Of a DNA stretch of 49,146 bases, positions 7,615 to 15,608 are shown in pieces. This DNA comes from Thermoplasmatota archaeon (GTDB lineage: Archaea; Thermoplasmatota; Thermoplasmata; Halarchaeoplasmatales; Halarchaeoplasmataceae), in NCBI GenBank assembly GCA_018334755.1, contig JAGXLI010000008.1, forward strand, positions 1 through 49,146, given 5' to 3'. The notes beneath the pieces are model-generated. The model was not told the DNA's origin, did not search any database, and saw only the letters and a program-made list of their open reading frames with translations. Made by a program: the position numbers and the translations under genes. Within the stretch, counting starts at the first letter, position 1, and every line of letters starts with the position of its first letter.

Positions 7615-9300
7615 TTAAAATTTTCGGTCGGATAAAGTTCCCCTCGTGAGATAAACATCACATTCTTCCGAACCATAGACCCGGTAAAGATTTTCTTCGT
7701 AACCATCTTTCAAATCCTGATTCAAAGGTTTCGGGTTCTGTCCCGGATCGGTGGCCGTCCCTTCCAACATCTCCTCATCCCACGCTATATAACTGACATT
7801 ATTCTCTTTTAGGTCAAGCAAAGCTATAGAGAGATTCGAACTGAAGTACATCTCTTCCCCTTCAGTCCAGGTAAGATTTTTATTGCCTACGGAGAAGGCC
7901 GCCGCACTCATCCGATGATCCGTACCTATCTTACCGGTGGTAGAACTCTTCAACCAGAAAACAGTCTCCATGTCTTCACTCTCCACCCCCTCGGTATAAC
8001 CTCCGGCTCTTTCCTGGGAAGGAAAGGAGGCTGGAACTACCGAGGCTACGAGCAAAAAGATCGCCAGAGAAAGAGCTACCGTTTTTATTTTTTCATCGGC
8101 TGGATTGAACATCATCAGGAAGTAAAAAAGCCCTATGCCGAAAAATATAGAAACGACGAAAAGAAGAAAGGTGGCGTGTCTTATACCGAGTAGAGAATTG
8201 CTGTTGAAGAGAGCCCCGATACCTAAAGAGATCAGTATGAAAGCGAGCCACCCGATTATCGAAGGACCCTCCTGCAGTGCTTTGATCACCTTCCTGGTCG
8301 GTACGCCGAAGGCGCTCAGAGCTATGATCGGCGAGTAAAAGAAAAGCGCTGTACCCAATCTTATATCTTTTACCGGCATCCCCGTGAAGGCGATATGGAT
8401 GAAGATCGGCACTACTATGATCGCCATGATAGCGACAAATCTTAGAAAAGATCGATAGTCCTGTTTATGGAAGTTTATCGGAACATAGAACTCATGATTC
8501 CTTCTAACTCGGACGAGCAATTCGATGACGATAAGAACTAGGAACGGAACAGCCAAGATAGAATAAGATGGGAACACGAGAGCACCTTCCAGCCGATTCC
8601 CTCCGAAGGGTCCTGCGAAGTACACCCAGTATATCAAAGTCATCAGAGTGAAGAGTATATATAAAATCGTTCTATCTTTGTCCAGTTCCCACTCTCTATT
8701 TCTCCATAACCTTGAAACGAAGAGACCGCCCAACAGCATGAGTAAAAAGAAATACATAGAAAGATGGTGGGTGACCACAAGCGAGATCACAGAGAAGACC
8801 ATCAGTCCGGCCACTTTCTTTTTATGCTCCTTTAACAGGGTCACATTTAGAGCTAGAATTAAAGCCATCAGGAAAAAACCGATTGTCTCGGGTCTCGGTT
8901 GAGAATAACTGTATATGATCGGAGGAAGAGCGGCGAAGAAAAACGTCGAAAGTATAGCGGGCCTCCAGTCATCCATCAATTTGTGAACGATCAGAAAAAC
9001 GAAAAGGGGAGAAAATCCGGATATCAAAACCGGGATGAAAGTTGTAGAGATGATCAGATCGGTGCCGGTAAGTAAGTGGAAACTTCCGCCCAATATGAAC
9101 ATGCCGGGAAAAAACGGATATGCGGTACCCCAGCCGTCTATGGAGCCATAGATCCGCCCGTTCTCGACCAGGCGGTGAGTATAATAGAGGTACTCCCCGC
9201 AGTCCATCCCCCATAGAGTGAAATCGTAAAGAGGGATGGTCCTGATCAAGATAGAGAAGCTGAGGATAGCTATCAGCGCGAACCATCCGGATTTTTTCAT
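7615..9300 (-). CDS. Multi-pass membrane protein, GT-C glycosyltransferase-like
   Basis: A 561-residue protein with a cleaved-signal-like first helix (ALIAILSFSILI), then an extracytoplasmic loop with FTLWGMDCGEYLYY carrying the acidic residues found in the first loop of GT-C enzymes (PMT/ArnT/oligosaccharyltransferase-like). About ten more helices follow, then a soluble C-terminal domain of about 120 residues. GT-C enzymes move sugars from polyprenyl-phosphate donors on the outer face. Substrate and exact family are unknown. The neighbouring small membrane gene lies downstream in the same orientation. Confidence 0.7.
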   Translation of the reverse strand: MKKSGWFALIAILSFSILIRTIPLYDFTLWGMDCGEYLYYTHRLVENGRIYGSIDGWGTAYPFFPGMFILGGSFHLLTGTDLIISTTFIPVLISGFSPLFVFLIVHKLMDDWRPAILSTFFFAALPPIIYSYSQPRPETIGFFLMALILALNVTLLKEHKKKVAGLMVFSVISLVVTHHLSMYFFLLMLLGGLFVSRLWRNREWELDKDRTILYILFTLMTLIYWVYFAGPFGGNRLEGALVFPSYSILAVPFLVLIVIELLVRVRRNHEFYVPINFHKQDYRSFLRFVAIMAIIVVPIFIHIAFTGMPVKDIRLGTALFFYSPIIALSAFGVPTRKVIKALQEGPSIIGWLAFILISLGIGALFNSNSLLGIRHATFLLFVVSIFFGIGLFYFLMMFNPADEKIKTVALSLAIFLLVASVVPASFPSQERAGGYTEGVESEDMETVFWLKSSTTGKIGTDHRMSAAAFSVGNKNLTWTEGEEMYFSSNLSIALLDLKENNVSYIAWDEEMLEGTATDPGQNPKPLNQDLKDGYEENLYRVYGSEECDVYLTRGTLSDRKF

Positions 9301-9390
9301 CGTATAACTATATTAACAAAAAAGTTATATTATTTTCCCAACATTCCCTCCAAAATTTTAATTATCGAGTAAAACATCCCTTCCATAGAT

Positions 9391-10383
9391 ATGGAGAGAT
9401 ATGCTAGGCAGCTCGTACTCCCCGAGATAGGCGAAGAGGGGCAGTCAAAGATCATCGAAGGTTCCGTAGCAGTTTTTGGTTTGGGAGCTCTAGGTTCTAC
9501 CATCTCAGAGGCACTAGCTAGGACCGGTGTGGGAAAATTAAGACTCGTAGATAGAGATTTTGTAGAAGTCTCCAATCTCAACCATCAGATACTCTACAGC
9601 GAAAAAGATATCGGGATGCCGAAGGCGGAGGCCGCAGTCGACAGGATCAAAAAGATAAATTCTGATGTCGAAACTGAAGGTGAAGTGGTAGATATAAATC
9701 CCAACAACATTGAAAAGCTTATCGAAGATGTAGATATGGTATTAGACGGCACCGATAATATGGAAGTCAGGTACATTATCAACGACGCATGTGTTAAATA
9801 TGAGGTGCCATGGATCTATACCGCCGTTCTCGGAACCTACGGGATGTCTTTGAACCTGATCCCTGAAAAGACTCCATGTCTTCGGTGTATAATCCCGGAA
9901 AAACCTTCCGCCGGTGAGATGGAAACTTGTGAAACCGCGGGAGTCCTATCCACGCTTCCACGGATCATGGCAAATATAGCGGCCACCGAGGCGATCAAAT
10001 TTTTGACCGGAATATCGATGAGGAAGGAACTTCTTACCGTAGATATTTGGAACTCTGATTTTGAACTCACCGATGTCGAAAGAAGAGAAGGATGCAGGAC
10101 CTGTGCCGATAGAGATTTTGAATTCCTCCAGAGTGAAGGAGCCATGACAACCGAGCTCTGTGGGAGAGGAGCTGTGCAGATAAATCCAGGGGAAAAGGTA
10201 GAACTTGACCTTACGACACTTGAGGAGAGGTTCGAGAGTTCAGAGCTGAAGGGCGAGAACCTGATAAAGGTCTATCTCGAAGATTATACGCTCAATATTT
10301 TTAAAGACGGACGAGGGATCATCGAAGGAACAGAGGACTCAAAAAAAGCCAAGAGTCTATATTCCCGGTATATAGGGAATTGA
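9391..10383 (+). CDS. E1-like adenylyltransferase (ThiF/MoeB/HesA family)
   Basis: A 330-residue ATP-dependent activator of a ubiquitin-like sulfur-carrier protein. It begins with the family's MERYARQLVLPEIG and has the nucleotide motif GLGALGS with the adenylate-binding DRDFVEVSNLNHQ. Zinc-binding pairs are CLRC (about residue 171) and CRTC (about 237), and the probable thioester Cys lies in METCETAGVL. The last 85 residues extend past the core and resemble a small ubiquitin-like domain (EKVELDLTTLEERF), as in some archaeal E1 proteins. It converges with the ThiI-like gene four bases away, so both may serve tRNA thiolation, thiamine or molybdopterin sulfur supply. The carrier protein is not in the window. 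Confidence 0.9.
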   Translation: MERYARQLVLPEIGEEGQSKIIEGSVAVFGLGALGSTISEALARTGVGKLRLVDRDFVEVSNLNHQILYSEKDIGMPKAEAAVDRIKKINSDVETEGEVVDINPNNIEKLIEDVDMVLDGTDNMEVRYIINDACVKYEVPWIYTAVLGTYGMSLNLIPEKTPCLRCIIPEKPSAGEMETCETAGVLSTLPRIMANIAATEAIKFLTGISMRKELLTVDIWNSDFELTDVERREGCRTCADRDFEFLQSEGAMTTELCGRGAVQINPGEKVELDLTTLEERFESSELKGENLIKVYLEDYTLNIFKDGRGIIEGTEDSKKAKSLYSRYIGN

Positions 10384-10386
10384 ACC

Positions 10387-11013
10387 TTACCCCTCTATCT
10401 TTTTGAACTCTATCTGATCCATCAGGTCAGAGATATCTAATCTCTTTTCCTCATTTCTGATCTCAAAATCGTCGCTCCTTATTCTGGGTTCTTCGGGAGT
10501 CAGCATGCAGCATATACTCGGCTGTATGGATATCTCGTAAGTTCCTATCTTCTTTCCGATCTCTATGACCTCGTTCTTATCCATACCGATCAGAGGCCTG
10601 TGGATCGTGATCTCGAAATCCTTATCTATACTTTCAAGGTTACTTAAGGTCTGAGAGGCGACCTGACCTAGAGATTCACCGGTTCCGATAGCGTCGGCAC
10701 CTATCTTTTCAGCCAGGGTTGAAGCCGCCCTGTACATCATCCTCCGGCACAGCAGGCATCTCATATGTTCGTCACATTCAGATGCTATATGCTTTTGAAC
10801 GTGCCCGAACGTTCCCCTGTGATAACTTATATCTTCATGTCTCTCCTTGAGTTTTTCAACCAGCTGATCGACTATATTTAGGGTGCTTTCGTCCGTGAAT
10901 GGCCTGTTATCCAAGCTGAGTAAACTCACCTCAGCCCCCTTCTCGGCCAAGAGATGTGCCGCGACCGGAGAATCGATACCTCCCGATATAAGAACGACCA
11001 CTTTATAATCCAT
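10387..11013 (-). CDS. ThiI-like PP-loop ATPase lacking the THUMP domain
   Basis: A 208-residue protein matching only the catalytic domain of ThiI, which adenylates tRNA for 4-thiouridine formation. The PP-loop is SGGIDSPVA (residues 10-18), and GTGESLGQVASQTLSN is the diagnostic ThiI segment. CLLC (residues about 84-87) and the later ICCML match the Cys positions that hold an iron-sulfur cluster in archaeal ThiI. The N-terminal ferredoxin-like and THUMP RNA-binding domains are absent; the ATG follows a TATA box at normal distance, so this is not a truncated reading. RNA recognition may come from another protein, or the substrate may differ. Confidence 0.85.
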   Translation of the reverse strand: MDYKVVVLISGGIDSPVAAHLLAEKGAEVSLLSLDNRPFTDESTLNIVDQLVEKLKERHEDISYHRGTFGHVQKHIASECDEHMRCLLCRRMMYRAASTLAEKIGADAIGTGESLGQVASQTLSNLESIDKDFEITIHRPLIGMDKNEVIEIGKKIGTYEISIQPSICCMLTPEEPRIRSDDFEIRNEEKRLDISDLMDQIEFKKIEG

Positions 11014-11040
11014 CTTCAGTTGTCACACTTCAGATTGGGG

Positions 11041-11053
11041 ATATAAATATATC
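11041..11053 (-). promoter_or_regulatory. TATA box of the ThiI-like gene
   Basis: Minus-strand GATATATTTATAT lies about 30-40 bases upstream of the ATG at 11013, giving a short leader. Upstream (11060-11233) I see no gene; a few short coding-like minus-strand stretches are present but none has both a start and a useful length. Confidence 0.5.
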
Positions 11054-11233
11054 GACTATCGTTTAGTGAAAAAATGATCGTTCCACGAAGATCGCTGAGA
11101 GAGCTTTCAAGGAGAACTTTCACTTCCTTCGTCTTCAGCCGGTAGTAGTTCACACAGCAACAGAATAGTTCAACTGGGATTTTGGTGATTCTGTTTTAGG
11201 CTTCTTAGTTCCCATAAGTGAATCGGCGGTCTT

Positions 11234-11506
11234 TTATCTCTTGATGAAGAAGGAGTCAAACTCACCGGTGGGCTCTTCCTCCTCTATCTCAACACCATCC
11301 ACTCTGGCATTGGGCTGTTTTTCTCTGCACCACTCGATCAGATCATCCACTTGCTCCTCAGGTCCTTCAAAGACCGCCTCGACCCTTCCATCTCTCAAAT
11401 TTTTCACCCAGCCTTTGACTCCTCTCTTTCTAGCTTGTTCCCTCGTGTTAGCTCTGAAAAAAACGCCCTGGACCTTCCCGCTGAAGAAACAGTGCTTCCT
11501 TATCAT
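11234..11506 (-). CDS. acyP: Acylphosphatase
   Basis: A 90-residue enzyme that hydrolyses acyl phosphates such as carbamoyl phosphate. GKVQGVFFRANTREQA contains the phosphate-binding loop and catalytic Arg, and GWVKNLRDGRVEAVFEG contains the catalytic Asn. Length and motif spacing are exactly those of the family. It lies downstream of the SDR gene (57-base gap) on the same strand. Confidence 0.96.
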   Translation of the reverse strand: MIRKHCFFSGKVQGVFFRANTREQARKRGVKGWVKNLRDGRVEAVFEGPEEQVDDLIEWCREKQPNARVDGVEIEEEEPTGEFDSFFIKR

Positions 11507-11563
11507 GATATCTGTATCTAAATGTTTTCAAGAGGTTAAAAATTTTTTTATAGAGAAGAAAGT

Positions 11564-12313
11564 TCAATGGATAGCGGATCCACCGTTGACGCCGATCACT
11601 TCTCCGTTCACATATTCCCCCATGTCAGAAGCCAGGAATAAGGCGGCCTCCGCGATGTCCTCCGGTTCACCCAGTCTTTTAACGGGTATGTTCTGAGCTC
11701 TCCTCTTTCTTTTTTCTTCTGAATAACCCGAGATGATGTCAGTATCGATAGTTCCCGGTGCGATCCCGTTGACGGTGATGCCTTCAGGACCGAGTTCTAA
11801 AGCCAAAGCCCGTGTAAGACCGAGGAGAGCGGCTTTACTAACCACATAAGAAGTACCATGGTCCGATCCTTTGAACGCCAACTGGGAGGACATGTTTATT
11901 ATCCTTCCGGCCTCTGCTTCCTTGAGATATGGTAGAGATATCTTACTCAGCATGAAAGGACCGCGGACGTTCACACCCATGGTTCTGTCAAAATCTTCGA
12001 TACTGGTTTCCTCGATACTTTTCCTTTGATATATCCCCGCGTTGTTGATAAGGATATCTACACCATCAAATTTCTCCGTAAAGTTCGAGATGAACTCCCT
12101 GCACTCCTTTTCCCTGCTGACATCACCTTTCAGAAGTACACCTTCCGAGTATTCGTTCACGTTTTTGAGAACATCTTCGGCCTCTTCATCTTTAGAATGA
12201 TAATTGATACCGACGTAAGCACCTTCTTCGGCAAATCTCTCTGCGATCCCTCGACCTATACCTCTTGAAGCTCCCGTGATCACGACCCTTTTATCCTCCA
12301 ATTTCCCGCTCAT
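11564..12313 (-). CDS. Short-chain dehydrogenase/reductase (FabG-like)
   Basis: A classical SDR of 249 residues using NAD(P)H. TGASRGIGRG is the cofactor loop, NNAGIYQ is intact, and the catalytic triad is Ser in INMSSQLAF with Tyr and Lys in TSYVVSKAA. It ends in NGGSAIH. The ORF track starts 42 codons earlier (12439), but that extension overlaps the insertion-element end hairpin and a palindromic repeat. MSGKLEDKRVV at 12313 is the natural family start. Likely a 3-oxoacyl reductase or sugar dehydrogenase; substrate not predictable. Confidence 0.9.
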   Translation of the reverse strand: MSGKLEDKRVVITGASRGIGRGIAERFAEEGAYVGINYHSKDEEAEDVLKNVNEYSEGVLLKGDVSREKECREFISNFTEKFDGVDILINNAGIYQRKSIEETSIEDFDRTMGVNVRGPFMLSKISLPYLKEAEAGRIINMSSQLAFKGSDHGTSYVVSKAALLGLTRALALELGPEGITVNGIAPGTIDTDIISGYSEEKRKRRAQNIPVKRLGEPEDIAEAALFLASDMGEYVNGEVIGVNGGSAIH

Positions 12314-12372
12314 ATCGTTTTCAACAAAAGAGGAGACTAAAATTATTTTTGTCCTAACTCCGATGTGAACTA

Positions 12373-12392
12373 CCCACAGCCAAGGCTGTGGG
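12373..12392. repeat. Right-end hairpin of the IS element
   Basis: A perfect 9-bp inverted repeat with a two-base loop, followed on the minus strand by TAGTTCAC. This is the subterminal structure that single-strand transposases of the IS200/IS605 family recognise. Confidence 0.85.
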
Positions 12393-12403
12393 CTTCTATG
12401 CTC

Positions 12404-12455
12404 TCTACTGGAATTTGCTAGCAAATTCCATCGATTCACGGAACGAGTTCCGTGT
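12404..12455 (+). repeat. Double-hairpin palindromic repeat, copy A
   Basis: Two adjacent hairpins: TGGAATTTGC/GCAAATTCCA (12409-12430) and CACGGAAC/GTTCCGTG (12437-12454), joined by a TCGATT linker. It lies between the tnpB 3' end and the IS right-end hairpin, and its second hairpin contains the tnpB stop codon (minus TGA, 12436-12438). It shares CTACTGGAATT and ATCGAT with copy B in the same orientation. Confidence 0.85.
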
Positions 12456-12554
12456 AACTCCGGGCTTTCAACCCAGATTCATCCATAGTTCGGGCAAGTT
12501 CATCTATTGCCCCCGCCATGTTTTGCCAGAATGAATCCGGCTCAATGGACTTTA

Positions 12555-12600
12555 CACGGAATCCAAGATTCCGTGAATCGAAGGAATGCTCCGCATTCCT
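12555..12600 (-). repeat. Double-hairpin palindromic repeat, copy C (inverted)
   Basis: CACGGAAT/ATTCCGTG (12555-12575) and AGGAATGC/GCATTCCT (12582-12600), joined by AATCGA. It has the same layout as copy A but inverted. It lies inside tnpB and reads through in frame (about 16 codons, roughly RNAEHSFDSRNLGFRV) without a stop. Confidence 0.85.
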
Positions 12601-12918
12601 GTATATATCACTGTGCCGGGATATACCCTTTGCAGCGATGTTGGCTGACGCATTGAACTCAGCGTCAACTTCATCATCACATCTGCTGCAGTATACTCGC
12701 TGAAAAGAGGAATTATGCGGTCTCTTGACCCGTTGATTACATTTATAATGAAGTCTTGAGGTATTCCATTCGTTTATCTTCTCGCCTTTATTACCGTTCT
12801 CATTTAGTTTCAATATGCACTGGTCGATTATCCTACTAAACGACCAGTGCTGTAGTAATTTTCTACCTACTTTATCACCGTTGCCCTTGTACTTATTGTA
12901 CCGTATGTCTCTTGGATT

Positions 12919-12967
12919 CTACTGGAATTCTAAGGAATTCCATCGATATGAGGAATTTGATTCCTCA
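12919..12967 (+). repeat. Double-hairpin palindromic repeat, copy B
   Basis: TGGAATTC/GAATTCCA (12923-12942) and TGAGGAAT/ATTCCTCA (12949-12967) with a TCGATA linker. Same orientation as copy A, with which it shares CTACTGGAATT. It is inserted within tnpB, is about 48-54 bases long (a multiple of three), and introduces the in-frame TAG. Confidence 0.85.
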
Positions 12968-13987
12968 AATATACCGAAAAAGACTGTAGTACCGTCAGGT
13001 ATCATCTCTGCAAACTGTTTAGCCAACTTTCTATCGAAGTCTTTTGCCACATTTTGTCGTTTGCTGCGCAGTTTCCTCAAAACCCCGTACTTCTCTTTTC
13101 TTCGCAAATGTGATATCCTGTCGTCGAGTTCCTTTAAACGCTCGGATTTACATGTTTGTAAGATGTTGAACCGTTCTATACCGTCTTCATCTATCAGCAC
13201 GGCTGATAGGTCTCGCTCGATCCCAAGATCAACACCACAAACATGACTTGTCCGAGCTTCTGTAGATTCATATTCATAGGTTATATGGACCATATACTTA
13301 CAACCTCTTTCCGGATGATGTACGATCTCAAAACTCTTGATCTTATCCGCCTCTTCTAGTTGCTCTTCATGCCAATCCGCCGGGTTTAGCAGCACGTCGA
13401 TAGTCTCTCCTTTCTTCAGCGTGCTTATATGCATCATCCATCCGGTCAGATCAAGATCTTCTGTTCTCTGGATCTTGCCTGTTCGATAATCAAAAAACGT
13501 AGGTATCTTCTTGTTATACTTCTTTGGACCAGGCAGAGTCGGCTCTCTCTGCTCCAACTTCTTGCACCATCTGGTCCCTTCTCTTGCATTGCTCATCGCC
13601 CACTCCCACTTTTCGTGACTCCTTTTGTACTGCCTGTACATCCATAGAACTTTATCTTCAACTTGTTGGATGAAACCAGTACTCAGACCTGTTTCCTCCT
13701 CCAAATATTCAGAATAACGCCTAACCTCATAAGTATTGCCTGGAATGAAACCTTCTTCATTTATCTTCTCACAAAGTAAATGAACCGCATAAGTCAACCT
13801 CGCTGTTAGATTGTCAAGATAGGACATCTTCTTTTTAGTTGTCTCGAAATGGATTGGGACCTTAACAGTCTTTCGTACTTTCATGAGCATCTTATATATA
13901 ACGCACTAGCCATTTGTAGGTGAACATGGGAGAGGTAAGTAAAAGTAGAGAGACAGGGACTATGTTCTCGTCTACCACGACATTCAT

Positions 13988-14007
13988 CCCACACGCAAGC
14001 GTGTGGG
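13988..14007. repeat. Left-end hairpin of the IS element
   Basis: A perfect 9-bp stem with AA loop, near-identical in design to the right-end hairpin. It lies about 100 bases upstream of the tnpB start, as expected for an IS200/IS605 left end. The remainder of 13891-14156 is AT-rich and holds no gene that I can see. Confidence 0.8.
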
Positions 14008-14156
14008 TTTTCTGTCTATCATACGTTAATAAAAAAACTACTGCCCTATAAGATAAGAGAATATATGAAACATATATCCATGAAACGCGATCGATAGGCG
14101 AAAATAAAGAAAAGATTTATTATCTCACTAGACTTCCAGTATTAACGGAAGCGAAG

Positions 14157-15197
14157 ATGAGATTGAAGAAAGAGATCAAAGAGGCACATCGGAATACATC
14201 CAGAAGCGAGAAAAAAGACTTGATCACGACCTGGACCGGGCAGGAATTTTACCCTGACAAGGATGAGCTAGCGGATGTATTCGCCTTGATCTTCAGAACT
14301 CGAGGATGTTCCTGGTCCTACGAATCGGGTTGCTCTATGTGCGGATATTACACCCAGACGAACCCAGAGATCGGCAAGAAGGAGCTAGAGATACAACTGG
14401 AGGAAGCCATCAAGAAGTACGAGGATCAAGAGATAGTGAAGATATATACTTCCGGAAGTTTTTTTGACTCTCAAGAGATGCCGGATGAACTTGCCGAAAA
14501 AATACTAGAGAGATTCGGGGCAAAGGCAGAAAAAATAATCGTTGAGAGTCGGCCCGAATATATCGAACAAAAAAGGGTTGAAGATTATTCTAGATACGTG
14601 AACACCTTAGAAGTCGCCATCGGTTTAGAGTCAGCAGATGACTTCATCCTAAAGAACTGTATAAACAAAGGTTTCACCTATGACGATTACAGAAAAAGCG
14701 CTGAAAAGATCTCGGACTATGCTTCCATAAGGACTTACTTACTGATGAAACCACCTTTTTTACTCGAAAAGGAAGCTATCGAGGAGATGATAAGGTCGAT
14801 AGAGAAGATCTCTGAGATCACCGACATCATCTCAATCAATCCGGTCAACGTGCAAAATGGAACATTATTAGAAAAATTATGGCACGAAGGTACCTATCGT
14901 CCTCCGAGGCTGTGGTCGATAATAGAAGTCCTTTCTCGAGCCGAGAGTGAGAAACCCATCGTCGTGTCTCAAGCCGGCTTGGGCTCGGATAGGGGTGCAC
15001 ACAACTGCGGCGAATGTGACGAAGTCGTTTTGGAGAAAATAGAGAATTATAACAAAACGCAGAACGAGAGTAAATTTGATCCTCTTCCAGATTGTGGGTG
15101 CCGCGAGAGATGGAAAAAAGAGATGAAGATAGAACCTTTCTTGTTCTTCAGGGGCTCTACAAGGACGCTACGCGACCGATACACTGGATATCTCTGA
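14157..15197 (+). CDS. Archaeosine synthase radical SAM partner (RaSEA)
   Basis: A 346-residue radical SAM enzyme of the COG1244/TIGR01210 type. The N-terminal RTRGCSWSYESGCSMCGYY carries the iron-sulfur cysteines in this family's wider spacing, and a partial TIM barrel follows (IYTSGSFFD, ESRPEYIE, GLESADD). The C-terminal Cys cluster (HNCGECDE, PDCGCRERWKK) is also typical. With ArcS it converts the lysine adduct of preQ0 into archaeosine at position 15 of tRNA. Its 3' end overlaps the convergent nusA-like gene by 30 bases. Confidence 0.88.
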   Translation: MRLKKEIKEAHRNTSRSEKKDLITTWTGQEFYPDKDELADVFALIFRTRGCSWSYESGCSMCGYYTQTNPEIGKKELEIQLEEAIKKYEDQEIVKIYTSGSFFDSQEMPDELAEKILERFGAKAEKIIVESRPEYIEQKRVEDYSRYVNTLEVAIGLESADDFILKNCINKGFTYDDYRKSAEKISDYASIRTYLLMKPPFLLEKEAIEEMIRSIEKISEITDIISINPVNVQNGTLLEKLWHEGTYRPPRLWSIIEVLSRAESEKPIVVSQAGLGSDRGAHNCGECDEVVLEKIENYNKTQNESKFDPLPDCGCRERWKKEMKIEPFLFFRGSTRTLRDRYTGYL

Positions 15198-15605
15198 GTG
15201 CCTCATCATTATCTTTCTCGCGATCGACAGATTCCTGCCGTTATTTCCTATAGCTCTAGCCTTGTTTTCCGGCGCGACTTCAACGGTACCGTGCATCACA
15301 TCGTTCTTTTCCTCTATCGTCACATCCTTTACGTCATAACTGTAAAAGATATTTTCTAGTAATTCTTCCGGCTCCTCACTGTATTCTATAACATGGACGT
15401 TCCTCTCTATGGAGTCGCTGACTTTCGTTACGTTCTGGCCTCCTTTTCCTATCGCCTTTTCTATCTCTCCTTCAGCGACGAGGAAGATGACTTTCTCCGG
15501 GATATCCACACAGTCTACGACTTCTGCGTCGGTGATCTTTTCGAAAAGAGATATGTATCGAAGAGTTTTTTCATTAAAACTTACGTCCTCAACGCTCTCT
15601 GCCAT
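15168..15605 (-). CDS. nusA: NusA-like KH-domain transcription factor
   Basis: A 145-residue archaeal NusA homologue made of two KH domains. The RNA-binding loops are AIGKGGQNV (residues about 52-60) and AIGNNGRNL (about 118-126). It lacks the N-terminal polymerase-binding and S1 domains of bacterial NusA, as usual in archaea. It starts three bases after rpl30e, in the conserved polymerase operon, and ends with TAG. The expected next genes, rpsL and rpsG, do not follow. Confidence 0.95.
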   Translation of the reverse strand: MAESVEDVSFNEKTLRYISLFEKITDAEVVDCVDIPEKVIFLVAEGEIEKAIGKGGQNVTKVSDSIERNVHVIEYSEEPEELLENIFYSYDVKDVTIEEKNDVMHGTVEVAPENKARAIGNNGRNLSIARKIMMRHSEISSVSVA

Positions 15606-15608
15606 ATT

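Larger units (their letters stand above)
12436..13890 (-). pseudogene. tnpB: TnpB-family protein interrupted by one in-frame TAG
   Basis: The ORF track shows two pieces (13890-12919 and 12813-12436), but both lie in one frame. Apart from a single TAG at 12921-12919 the frame is open for 484 codons. The first part has an N-terminal helical region and the RuvC motif I (CGVDLGIERDLSAVLIDEDG). The second has NPRDIRYN, GNGDKVGRK, a zinc-ribbon remnant (HYKC...YCSRC, one Cys replaced by His) and the RuvC motif III (DAEFNASANI). The TAG lies at the edge of palindromic repeat copy B, inserted between FFG and NPRDIR where related proteins are continuous. Copy C adds about 16 codons in frame near the C-terminus. 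Related TnpB proteins are RNA-guided nucleases; this one is full length only if the TAG is read through. Confidence 0.85.
12365..14025 (-). mobile_element. TnpB-only IS200/IS605-type (IS1341-like) element
   Basis: The element contains one tnpB gene and no tnpA. Both ends carry a matched hairpin with a 9-bp stem and AA loop on the plus strand: CCCACAGCCAAGGCTGTGGG (12373-12392, right end) and CCCACACGCAAGCGTGTGGG (13988-14007, left end). The minus strand after the right-end hairpin reads TAGTTCAC, matching the TTCAC-type cleavage sites of this family. The left boundary is approximate. Movement would need a TnpA supplied in trans. Confidence 0.85.

Noticed and set aside
11060-11233. Small gene between acylphosphatase and the ThiI-like gene
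   Set aside because: Short coding-like stretches change frame and have no proper start or length; at best a decayed remnant.
12314-12439. N-terminal extension of the SDR in the ORF track
   Set aside because: It would translate the IS end hairpin and part of repeat copy A; the family start is at 12313.
12919-12921. TAG read as pyrrolysine as a general rule of this genome
   Set aside because: At least nusA and trxB in this window end in TAG, so it serves as a normal stop; specific read-through remains possible but unsupported.
12404-12967. CRISPR array as the explanation for the palindromic repeats
   Set aside because: The three copies are not evenly spaced, differ in sequence and orientation, and lie in a coding frame; no direct repeat/spacer pattern is seen anywhere in the window.
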